A stretch of 8,532 nt of DNA, from the NCBI GenBank assembly GCA_002496635.1, contig DAKQ01000017.1, positions 5,833-14,364 of the forward strand, given 5' to 3'. Both the position numbers and the translations under genes were made by a program. The notes beneath the pieces are model-generated. The model worked only from the letters and a program-made list of their open reading frames with translations. It was not told where the DNA came from and made no database searches. Source of the stretch: Euryarchaeota archaeon UBA82 (GTDB lineage Archaea > Thermoplasmatota > Poseidoniia > Poseidoniales > Poseidoniaceae). Below are positions 1 to 6,589 of the stretch, piece by piece; positions within the stretch are counted from its first letter, which is position 1, and the number at the start of each line of letters is the position of its first letter.

Positions 1-987
1 GAACCAGGTACACAGATGACCATGCGTACGTTCCACTATGCGGGTGTTGCTACGGTTAACGTTACCCAAGGGCTACCTCGTATCATCGAGATTGTCGATG
101 CGCGTAAGGTTCCGAGTACGCCGACCATGATTATTCGTTTGATGCCAGACAAGAACTCTCCTGAAGAAGCACAGAAACTTGCTGCATCTCTTGAGATTAC
201 AACTACTGCAAACATTTCTCAAATTGAAACAGACGTTGCTCAGCGACGACTTGTTCTCAAGTTGAACAAAGGAAACCTCAAGCAAAAGAACATGACTGGT
301 ATGGAGGTTAAGGATAAACTCGAAAGAGCACTTCGACTCTATGTACAAGCTGATAAGGAAAAGAATCCAGGTATACTGACTATTATTCCTGGTGTTCACA
401 ACGAAGAAGATCTTGCTGAATTGCAGGATAATCCTCCGTCCTACACCATGCTTCTACAACTTGAAGAAAAGATTCGTGACATGCGTCTGAAGGGTATTCC
501 TAGCATTGAGCGTGCAAACGTCCAATACGATGACAAAAACGGTGAATACTATCTTTCCACCATTGGATCAAATCTCTCAAGAGTAAGCGAAATTGAATCG
601 ATCGATCGTTCTCGTACATACACGAACAATATCATTGAGATTTTCAATTACCTCGGCATCGAATCTGCTCGTCAAGCGATTATCAACGAACTTGAAGCAA
701 CTCTGCTCAGTGCTCGTCTTGAAGTCGACGTTCGCCACCTTCTCATGGTAGCAGACGTCATGACCTCTGAAGGTGAAGTACGTGCGATTGGTCGACACGG
801 TGTTTCAGGAACCAAGCACAGTATTCTTGCTCGTGCTGCGTTCGAAGTCACAGTTAACCACTTGCTCAAGGCAGGTATCATTGGTGAAACAGATCGTCTT
901 ACTGGTGTCGCAGAGAACATTATCGTTGGACAACCAATTTCCCTGGGAACAGGTAGTGTTGAGTTGTTCTACATCCCTGAGGAATGA
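1..987 (+). CDS. rpoA2: DNA-directed RNA polymerase subunit A'' (3' part, 5' end outside the window)
   Basis: This is the C-terminal part of archaeal RNA polymerase subunit A'', the second half of the split largest subunit (equivalent to the C-terminal third of eukaryotic Rpb1 and bacterial beta'). The frame is open from base 1, so the ATG at 16 is internal and the true start lies upstream. The first visible residues, EPGTQMTMRTFHYAGVA, are the mobile trigger loop that closes over the incoming NTP; by alignment with yeast Rpb1, Q5, M8, R9 and H12 occupy the positions of Q1078, L1081, N1082 and H1085. H12, the catalytic-assist histidine, is intact. Further on come the conserved segment GLPRIIEIVDARKVPSTPTM and the typical C-terminal part with ARAAFEVTVNHLL and ENIIVGQPISLGTGSVELFY, ending at TGA 985-987. 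The C-terminus looks complete. rpl30e follows 42 bases downstream, as in most Euryarchaeota, and the two are probably cotranscribed. Identification is very secure. Confidence 0.97.
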   Translation, partial: EPGTQMTMRTFHYAGVATVNVTQGLPRIIEIVDARKVPSTPTMIIRLMPDKNSPEEAQKLAASLEITTTANISQIETDVAQRRLVLKLNKGNLKQKNMTGMEVKDKLERALRLYVQADKEKNPGILTIIPGVHNEEDLAELQDNPPSYTMLLQLEEKIRDMRLKGIPSIERANVQYDDKNGEYYLSTIGSNLSRVSEIESIDRSRTYTNNIIEIFNYLGIESARQAIINELEATLLSARLEVDVRHLLMVADVMTSEGEVRAIGRHGVSGTKHSILARAAFEVTVNHLLKAGIIGETDRLTGVAENIIVGQPISLGTGSVELFYIPEE

Positions 988-1017
988 TTCCAACCATGAG
1001 AAACACATGTGGAGAAT

Positions 1018-1022
1018 GGAGG
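1018..1022 (+). promoter_or_regulatory. Shine-Dalgarno site deciding the rpl30e start
   Basis: GGAGG ends 7 bases before the ATG at 1030. It favours that ATG over the in-frame GTG at 1009, which would place the ribosome binding site inside the coding region and add seven residues (MENGGSK) not expected at the N-terminus of L30e. Confidence 0.7.
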
Positions 1023-1029
1023 AAGTAAA

Positions 1030-1329
1030 ATGGATCTAAGCCGACAATTAAAGACAGCAATTACAACTGGTAGCCTACTTTTTGGACAACGACAAACTCT
1101 CGAAGCTTGTGCACGAGGGGATGCAAGATTAGTGGTCATTGCCGCTAATTGCCCAACCGATTACATCGATGACCTTCGGGCAAAACATCCAGAAGTAACA
1201 GTGCATCAAGCACATATCGTCAATCGTGATCTTGGGGTTGCTTGTGGTAAGCCATTCAGTATCTCTACTTTATGTGTAGTCGATGCAGGCGACAGTGATT
1301 TGCTTCAACTCGATGACAATATGTCCTGA
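1030..1329 (+). CDS. rpl30e: Ribosomal protein L30e (eL30)
   Basis: This is a 99-residue archaeal/eukaryotic-type large-subunit ribosomal protein of the L7Ae/L30e/S12e RNA-binding fold. It begins MDLSRQLKTAITTGSLLFGQ, and the family signatures are all present: the Q-T-L-x-A-C-A-x-G-D-A-R-L-V segment, VVIAANCP (the A-x-N-C-P turn that contacts RNA), then LGVACGKPFSISTLCVVDAGDSDLL near the C-terminus. The length fits the family's roughly 95-105 residues. The ATG at 1030 is preferred because of the GGAGG at 1018-1022. It lies just downstream of rpoA2, the conserved euryarchaeal order, and is probably in the same transcript. The gene normally next in that order, nusA, is not found; an unrelated surface-protein gene follows. 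The identification rests on motif recognition and gene order, which agree. Confidence 0.93.
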   Translation: MDLSRQLKTAITTGSLLFGQRQTLEACARGDARLVVIAANCPTDYIDDLRAKHPEVTVHQAHIVNRDLGVACGKPFSISTLCVVDAGDSDLLQLDDNMS

Positions 1330-1347
1330 TTTGTCTACTCGACAAAT
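1329..1347 (+). repeat. Perfect 7-bp inverted repeat after rpl30e
   Basis: ATTTGTC at 1329-1335 and GACAAAT at 1341-1347 are exact reverse complements around the 5-base spacer TACTC. The element begins on the last base of the rpl30e stop codon and lies 36 bases upstream of the next start. It could form a small hairpin at the mRNA 3' end or be a dyad binding site for a regulator of the surface-protein gene. No clear T-run follows, so it does not look like a standard archaeal terminator. The function is unknown. Confidence 0.5.
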
Positions 1348-1383
1348 GAAAGGCTTGATGTCTGTTAAGGGTATGGCTTACAC

Positions 1384-4300
1384 ATGCGCACGCATGTTAA
1401 TGCAGCAACAGCCCTACTTTTGACAGCCTTGATGCTGACATCCCTTCTCGTAATTCAACAACCTACTCCTGTTGAAGTACTACCGGAAGAAGATGTGAGT
1501 TTCGATGAACCACTGCTTACTTCTGGTCGCTCTTTGAGTACCTCTATTCTCGCTACTGGTAGTGGAGCAAATAACGAAGATGGGGAACATATCGAAGCTC
1601 TTCCAAATGGAGGTTGGGTCATTGGTTCCGAATACAATTCAACATTAACTTATGGAACCAAAACCTTGTCACCATCTTCACCGTATGCAAACGAATTCTT
1701 TATTGCAATGATGGACGACAAAGGTGCTTGGTCAAATCTTATTGGGGCTAATCACAATTATGGTAGCGGAGGAATTTCTTTTCTAACAGACATCACTCTA
1801 GGCATGGCTGGTGAAATTTTTGTATCCGGATATTATTATGGAGAAATTGCTTTCGGCGCACCTACTCCAAACACCCTTATCTCAAACCTCAATCCAAATT
1901 ATCACGCTGAGGGTTTCATTGCAAAAGCCGACCCAATGGGTAATTGGATGTGGGCGAAAGCTTTCACAACGCTTGTCAATGGTAGTGGAGAGAATAGCCT
2001 TACATCAGCTATGCAAGTTGACATGATGGGTAATCTCTTTTTGACAGGTACATTCCAAGGAGAGACCGATTTTGGTGGAATGAGTTTGAATGCAACAAGT
2101 CAGGACGTTTACCTTGCTAAATTCGATGGTAATCAAGGCACTCTTAGTTGGGTGATATATGGAGGAGGTATAGGAGCAGACAGCGTTTTGGACATGGCAA
2201 TTACTCCAGGTAACGGCGTAAAACTAGCAACTTATACTGATGGGCTTTCCCAATGGGGGTCAAATACATACATTGCAGTTGGAAATCTTGACGCAGTTAT
2301 CATTGAAGTCGATCCTAATGGAGCAGTATTAGGGACAACTGGGATGGGTACAAGTGGTCAATCTACGCTCGTCTTACAGATTAAAGTCGATGGAGCAGGT
2401 GACACCTACCTCTCAGGAACATTTGGAGGAACTTTGTCAAGTGGTGGTTGGACAGCAACAGCTACGTATGGTGGGAATGATATTTTCATTGCCAAGAGTG
2501 CTACTAATCAGGCAAATAGTTGGGCTACTGTTGCAGGAACAAGTTCAACCGATGAACCACAAGGCATGGCGATTACTTCCAATGGCGGCGTTATGTTTGG
2601 AGGATATCTAACTGCGACATTCTATGCTGGCTCGAAATCACTTTCAAATCAAAATCATGATGGATTTGTTGTCGGTCTTTCTTCGAATGGAGCTGTTGAT
2701 TGGATTGAACGAATTGGCGGCTCACAATATGATTATGTATTTGGTATGGCATCGAATAGTTCTGATTACATCGGAGTTTCCGGTGGCTTCTCAGGGTCTA
2801 TGACTCACAAGGGCAAGCAAGTGACTTCAGGTGGACTTCGCGATGTTTACGCATGGATTTTCGACCCGTCTTCTCTCAAAGATACTGATGGCGATGGAGT
2901 CTTAGACTCGGCTCCAGATAATTGCCCTACTGTCTCAAATTCAGATCAGGCAAATACTGATGGTGATTCAGAAGGAGATGCATGTGATTCAGATGATGAC
3001 AACGACGGCCTAACAGATAATTTCCCGGACAACTGTCCACGAAATGGTGAATTTAATTGGACCAGTTCTCGTGACTTCAACGACCCAGCCTCATCAACAG
3101 ATTGGGATAACGATGGATGTAAAGATGATTCAACAGAAGATACTGATGATGATAATGATGGAGTTACAGACGGAGTAGATGAATGCCCGAGAACAAGTTA
3201 CGCTCCACCTCGACCAACATGGATCTCTGATTCGGCAACGGATATTGATGGCGATGGATGCCGCGATTCTGATGAAGATACAGATGATGATGGAGACGGC
3301 TTTGAAGACGCTGCGGACGATTGTCCAACAGTGATTGGCACCTCTACGATGGGTACGGAAGGGTGTCTCGATTCAGATGGAGATATGTGGTCAGATACGA
3401 CCGACGACTGTCCTAATCAAGCTGGAAATTCCACTGCTAGCGGGCTCAATGCTTGTCCTGATGGCGATGGCGATGGCTGGGCTGATACAATCGATGATCG
3501 TCCTACTGACCCAACTGTCTGGAGTGATTCAGATGATGATGGCTATGGAGACAATCTTGGAAGTACTCCAGCAGATGCTTGTCCAGATACTCCTGGAACC
3601 TCTACTGTAGATCGATTTGGTTGCGTTGACGCTGACGGTGATGGCCTTTCGACTCCTACTGCAGGATGGGGTGTCGACAGTGGTGCTGATGCATTCCCGA
3701 GCGATGCTACACAATGGTCAGACTTTGATGAGGATGGCTTTGGAGACAATTACGGGAATTCAACATGGTTAGACCGGCCCGAAAATTGGGTTGGTGAACT
3801 CATCACTGGTGCTACAGATCAAGACGCATGTCCAATGCAACCTGGGACAAGTTGGCAAAATGGAATTCTTGGCTGTCCAGACTCCGATGGAGATGGATGG
3901 TGGGATGTACAAGATGCATTCCCTAGCGAACCAACCCAATGGATTGATGTTGATGGCGATGGTTATGGGGATAACCAATCTGGTGTAGATCCTGATGCTT
4001 GTCTAAATATTGCAGGTAATTCAACAATTGATCGACTTGGCTGTACTGATACTGACGGCGATGGCCGCTCCGATCCTGAACTCTCATGGACCGTAGTAAA
4101 CGGAGCAGACGAGTTTAGACTTGAACCCACTCAATGGTTCGATACTGATGATGATGGCTATGGTGATGAAATTAATGGATTCGAAGGAGACAGTTGCCCA
4201 GAGGTCTATGGATTGTCTAAATTAGATAGGTTTGGTTGCCTCGATACTGATCGAGATGGATATTCAGACCCAGATGGAAATTGGACTCTTGCTGATGGAG

Positions 4301-4722
4301 CTGATGCTTACGTGGACGATCCGTTCACTCACATATTTGTAGAACCTGAACCGAAAGAGTCTGATGAAGAGAACTTCTTTGCTAGCCCTCTTATGCTCGT
4401 CGTGTATGGTCTTGTTGTGCTTGTTCTCGCTGGATTAGGTTTCATGATGACTCGAAAGGGAGATGGAGCAGATGTTGCTAAACAACTACCTACTCAGGGA
4501 ATGCAGCAACCGATGCAGCAACAAGTGGTTATGCCAGCGGCACAACAGAATCCATACGTCCAGCCAATACAAACTCAAACATATGCTCAAGCCGCAGTGG
4601 CACCACCTACTCCTCAGCCTGATCCTGCCAGAGAATATTACAATGGATTGATCGCTCAAGGATATCCTCCTGAATCTGCTGCAAGTTACACGACGCAGTA
4701 CTTCCCTGGATTCCAAGCCTAA
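1384..4722 (+). CDS. Large secreted, membrane-anchored surface protein with propeller-like region and thrombospondin type 3 calcium repeats
   Basis: This 1112-residue protein is probably exposed on the cell surface. Residues 1-29 look like a signal peptide, with a hydrophobic core from about 8 to 24 (ATALLLTALMLTSLLVI). Residues about 40-490 are built of repeated strands of the type 'G-x-x-F-x-x-G-x-F-x-G ... FG ... D-x-F-I-A-K-x-D-x-x-G-x-W' (for example near 145-190, 215-260, 340-380 and 400-445), which resemble SBBP-type beta-propeller blades. From residue 500 to about 985 there are some 17 acidic loops of the DxDxDG type, with CP and GC cysteines, as in thrombospondin type 3 repeats that bind calcium. 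Residues 1001-1022 form one membrane helix followed by TRKG, so the last 90 residues should be cytoplasmic. That tail is rich in Gln and Pro and ends in a YYxxLIAQGYPPE-type segment. The start is the ATG at 1384, with a weak AAGGG at 1367-1371. The role (adhesion, protein binding or degradation of particles) cannot be read from the sequence; no catalytic motif is evident. Confidence 0.9.
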   Translation: MRTHVNAATALLLTALMLTSLLVIQQPTPVEVLPEEDVSFDEPLLTSGRSLSTSILATGSGANNEDGEHIEALPNGGWVIGSEYNSTLTYGTKTLSPSSPYANEFFIAMMDDKGAWSNLIGANHNYGSGGISFLTDITLGMAGEIFVSGYYYGEIAFGAPTPNTLISNLNPNYHAEGFIAKADPMGNWMWAKAFTTLVNGSGENSLTSAMQVDMMGNLFLTGTFQGETDFGGMSLNATSQDVYLAKFDGNQGTLSWVIYGGGIGADSVLDMAITPGNGVKLATYTDGLSQWGSNTYIAVGNLDAVIIEVDPNGAVLGTTGMGTSGQSTLVLQIKVDGAGDTYLSGTFGGTLSSGGWTATATYGGNDIFIAKSATNQANSWATVAGTSSTDEPQGMAITSNGGVMFGGYLTATFYAGSKSLSNQNHDGFVVGLSSNGAVDWIERIGGSQYDYVFGMASNSSDYIGVSGGFSGSMTHKGKQVTSGGLRDVYAWIFDPSSLKDTDGDGVLDSAPDNCPTVSNSDQANTDGDSEGDACDSDDDNDGLTDNFPDNCPRNGEFNWTSSRDFNDPASSTDWDNDGCKDDSTEDTDDDNDGVTDGVDECPRTSYAPPRPTWISDSATDIDGDGCRDSDEDTDDDGDGFEDAADDCPTVIGTSTMGTEGCLDSDGDMWSDTTDDCPNQAGNSTASGLNACPDGDGDGWADTIDDRPTDPTVWSDSDDDGYGDNLGSTPADACPDTPGTSTVDRFGCVDADGDGLSTPTAGWGVDSGADAFPSDATQWSDFDEDGFGDNYGNSTWLDRPENWVGELITGATDQDACPMQPGTSWQNGILGCPDSDGDGWWDVQDAFPSEPTQWIDVDGDGYGDNQSGVDPDACLNIAGNSTIDRLGCTDTDGDGRSDPELSWTVVNGADEFRLEPTQWFDTDDDGYGDEINGFEGDSCPEVYGLSKLDRFGCLDTDRDGYSDPDGNWTLADGADAYVDDPFTHIFVEPEPKESDEENFFASPLMLVVYGLVVLVLAGLGFMMTRKGDGADVAKQLPTQGMQQPMQQQVVMPAAQQNPYVQPIQTQTYAQAAVAPPTPQPDPAREYYNGLIAQGYPPESAASYTTQYFPGFQA
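2881..4338 (+). repeat. Coding region for thrombospondin type 3-like calcium-loop repeats
   Basis: This part of the surface-protein gene (residues 500-985) codes for about 17 DxDxDG loops. Its second half has a larger period: a block consisting of ADAFP-like text, then PTQWxDxDxDGYGDN, then DACP, then G-x-S-T-x-D-R-x-G-C. The tryptophans that mark the block are at residues 713, 778, 853 and 918, spaced 65, 75 and 65. The 75-residue unit carries an insertion around STWLDRPENW (about residues 792-801). Repeats are similar at protein level but clearly diverged at DNA level, with varied synonymous codons, so they are old duplications and not a recent tandem array. Confidence 0.8.
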
Positions 4723-4775
4723 CCCTCTCTTAGTTTGAGTGACACATTCAAGGCTTGGCCATAGGTCAGTTGGCC

Positions 4776-4956
4776 ATGGGCACCCTGGAATCACTTGATT
4801 GGGCTCGTCGTTTTCTCGATGAAACTCCAGGTGATTCAGAAATTGGCTGCCCAATGCTGTCTTGCTCAAGTTAGGAATGATGAAGACACTGTAATGCTCG
4901 TTCTTAGAGGAACTGCTATGAACAAATCATACGCACCGCTGAATAATGAAGCTTAG
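4776..4956 (+). pseudogene. Possible small gene split by a one-base frame shift (two overlapping short frames)
   Basis: No family is recognised. The frame from ATG 4776 reads 32 codons (MGTLESLDWARRFLDETPGD onward, then SEIGCPMLSCSS) to TAG 4872-4874. A second frame, open from 4765 and usable from ATG 4819, reads to TAG 4954-4956 and ends with QVRNDEDTVMLVLRG and then TAMNKSYAPLNNEA. Both parts have protein-like composition and the codon choice of neighbouring genes. Removing one C from the CCC at 4850-4852 would fuse them into a 59-residue protein. The true state may be a frameshifted pseudogene, a sequencing or assembly indel, programmed +1 frameshifting, or two tiny ORFs. The downstream frame overlaps the first 11 bases of the pseudouridine synthase gene, which suggests translational coupling. 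An AGAGG at 4906-4910 stands before an in-frame ATG at 4918. The call is an inference from the look of the frames alone. Confidence 0.35.
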
Positions 4957-5707
4957 ACTCCATCAATTTCTTTCCAAATGCGGAGAGTTTTCATCCAAAG
5001 GTGATGTGAAAAAAGCAATTTGGGATGGAGATGTGACAATCAATGATTCAATTATCAAGAATATTGCTTACGAATTCAACCCTGCGAAACGTTCAGTGAA
5101 ATACAGAGGAAAAGAATTATTCCTCCCATCCAATGATGTATATTTCCTTCTTAACAAACCTGCAGGTTACATCTGCTCCAGATTGAATTCACAAGAACTT
5201 GAATTGAATAAGACATCGATATATGAGCTTTTTCGAAACGCAGTAGAACCCTCTGTCTATGAGACATTGGTTACTGTTGGAAGACTTGATGAAGAGACAA
5301 CAGGCTTTCTTTTAGTTACAACCGATGGAAAGTTAGTTCACTCGATTACAGATCCAGCCAAGAAGATTAGGAAGACATACCGTGTTGAAACAGAATCCAA
5401 AATTACTGAGCGTCAACTCCAATCAATACGTAATGGAGTATCGGTTTCAGTTGTTGAATATGGTTCACGAGAACAGTTTAGAACCCGCCCGGCAACAATT
5501 GAATTAGAGCACAAATCATGTGCAATACTTACCATTGATGAGGGTAAGAAACGACAGATTCGAAGGATGTTCACTTCACTTGATAATCACGTCACGCAAC
5601 TGCATCGACTCGGTACTGAAGGAATGCAATTAGACGATTTCAATTTAGACGAAGGTGAGTTTTGTTCCGTAACTCTTGATGAGATCAATCAAGCCATCTT
5701 TTTCTGA
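4946..5707 (+). CDS. RsuA/RluB/RluE/RluF-family pseudouridine synthase with S4 domain
   Basis: This 253-residue enzyme probably isomerises a uridine in rRNA to pseudouridine. Residues about 1-60 form an S4 RNA-binding domain (LHQFLSKCGEFSSKGDVKKAI, then GDVTIN). The catalytic domain starts near residue 66 with FLLNKPAGYICS (N70, K71, P72, G74). The catalytic aspartate is D115 in the GRLDEETTGFLL motif. The C-terminal EGKKRQIRRMF (residues 199-209) matches the family's EGRNRQVRRM motif. Length and domain order are those of intact family members. A TGA at 4940-4942 in frame makes the ATG at 4946 the first possible standard start; no ribosome binding site lies directly before it, and an upstream short frame overlaps it by 11 bases, so coupled translation is possible. 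The exact target base, and thus RsuA, RluB, RluE or RluF, cannot be decided. The family is mainly bacterial, so transfer into this archaeal lineage is likely. Confidence 0.92.
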   Translation: MKLRLHQFLSKCGEFSSKGDVKKAIWDGDVTINDSIIKNIAYEFNPAKRSVKYRGKELFLPSNDVYFLLNKPAGYICSRLNSQELELNKTSIYELFRNAVEPSVYETLVTVGRLDEETTGFLLVTTDGKLVHSITDPAKKIRKTYRVETESKITERQLQSIRNGVSVSVVEYGSREQFRTRPATIELEHKSCAILTIDEGKKRQIRRMFTSLDNHVTQLHRLGTEGMQLDDFNLDEGEFCSVTLDEINQAIFF

Positions 5708-6532
5708 TTAGAACAATCGCTTGGTTAGATCAAACACATATCGAATTCCGATAATGAATAGAATTGCAACGAACACTTGCATGATACGCTGTTCTGAAAC
5801 CTTGGCAATACCAACCCTTGCTCCAATATTAGCTGCTATAATCACAACAAAAGGCAACAGTAGAATGAGGATAATATTTGATTCTAAAACCTCCCATTGA
5901 CCTTCGTTCAATGCGAATAGATGGGCGATAATTGACAATGGAATGACGAACATCATGATGTGAAGGCTGGTTCCAATTGCTTTCCGAGATTGAAGTGATC
6001 CGTAGGTTCTGAGTACAGGGACATAGATTGCACCAGCTCCTATTGCCAGAACCGATGATAACATGCCTCCAATACCAACGCCAATCCGCAATGGCATTGT
6101 CGAAACGCTTTCTTCCACGGTATCCTTTTTGCCACGGGAACGTATTGTTTTGATGATAGCCCATGTGATAAATCCAAGACTCAGTACCTTGAATAATACA
6201 TCAAAGGATCCACTTAAGGAGGCGACAAGAACAACCCCTATTATTGCTCCTGGCAACGCTCCAACGAGGCTTTCTTTGAGGCGGATATCAGAATAAAAAC
6301 CTTCTTTCCTGTGGCGTAATCCAGATCCATACGCTACAGTGCCAGACAAGCCGAGAGAAACGATTAGTAATGCTCCATTGATTTCCCATCCTGCTCCATA
6401 ATGAAGAAGTGGTGCAAAGAGCAATCCTCCACCTAATCCGAGTGGTGCGAACAAGAAGCCAATGAACGCGCTGCCGAGTAGAACCAAGGCAATTGTCAAA
6501 GCGTCCATGAGTGTTGGAAATTGTTGTTGCAT
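5708..6532 (-). CDS. TauE/SafE (DUF81) family membrane permease
   Basis: This 274-residue, strongly hydrophobic protein has about eight predicted membrane segments. The two-fold repeat that marks the TauE/SafE family is visible: the first half carries GFLFAPLGLGGGLLFAPLL (residues about 25-43), and the second half carries a matching IGGMLSSVLAIGAGAIYVPVL (about 154-174). Members of the family are proposed exporters or importers of sulfite, sulfoacetate or other small organosulfur anions, but the substrate cannot be told here. The chosen start is the ATG at 6530-6532; an internal ATG at residue 9 is an alternative and also lacks a clear ribosome binding site. The gene is convergent with the pseudouridine synthase, with the stop codons touching, and divergent from lemA over a 57-base gap. 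No sulfur-metabolism gene is visible next to it, so context adds nothing to the substrate. Confidence 0.88.
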   Translation of the reverse strand: MQQQFPTLMDALTIALVLLGSAFIGFLFAPLGLGGGLLFAPLLHYGAGWEINGALLIVSLGLSGTVAYGSGLRHRKEGFYSDIRLKESLVGALPGAIIGVVLVASLSGSFDVLFKVLSLGFITWAIIKTIRSRGKKDTVEESVSTMPLRIGVGIGGMLSSVLAIGAGAIYVPVLRTYGSLQSRKAIGTSLHIMMFVIPLSIIAHLFALNEGQWEVLESNIILILLLPFVVIIAANIGARVGIAKVSEQRIMQVFVAILFIIGIRYVFDLTKRLF

Positions 6533-6589
6533 ATCATATCAGCGGAGTTTTACAATACTTTCATATGGTTTGTTGTAAGGGTTAGATTC
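6533..6589. promoter_or_regulatory. Divergent intergenic promoter region between the permease and lemA
   Basis: Only 57 bases separate the two divergent starts, so both promoters must lie here or inside the coding regions. The A/T-rich stretch TTTTACAATA at 6548-6557 lies 33 bases before the lemA ATG and could be a weak TATA-like element; read on the other strand, TATTGTAAAA lies about 15-25 bases before the permease start. AAGGG at 6577-6581, eight bases before the lemA ATG, is a weak candidate ribosome binding site. None of these is a strong match to the archaeal TATA consensus. Confidence 0.3.

Noticed and set aside
73..399. Antisense open frame opposite rpoA2, with similar ones opposite the surface protein and the DHH gene.
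   Set aside because: They are low-complexity shadows of the real genes with no family features or start signals.
1009..1029. GTG at 1009 as the rpl30e start.
   Set aside because: It would put the GGAGG site inside the gene and add residues not seen in L30e; the ATG at 1030 has that site at the right distance.
2881..4338. The repeated GAT-rich DNA as a recent minisatellite or CRISPR-like array.
   Set aside because: Units vary in length and synonymous codons and keep one reading frame; this is a protein-level repeat.
1384..4722. A protease or glycoside hydrolase domain in the large surface protein.
   Set aside because: No catalytic triad, metal-binding HExxH or glycosidase motif is visible; only propeller-like and calcium-loop repeats.
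4788..4837. Long-range stem GAATCACTTG / CAGGTGATTC (4788-4797 with 4828-4837, one G-U pair) and nearby ATTGG/CCAAT (4842-4846 with 4851-4855), as a riboswitch or structured RNA.
   Set aside because: A 30-base loop and no known riboswitch core; the pairing is weak evidence and the same bases fit a small coding frame.
4877..4942. Possible C/D box RNA: ATGATGA at 4877-4883 and CTGA at 4939-4942, at about the right spacing.
   Set aside because: No convincing closing stem flanks the boxes, internal C' and D' boxes are poor, and the stretch reads well as coding sequence in one frame.
6521..6589. TTG at 6521 as the lemA start.
   Set aside because: The extension overlaps the divergent permease start, and the ATG at 6590 puts the membrane helix at the very N-terminus as in LemA proteins.
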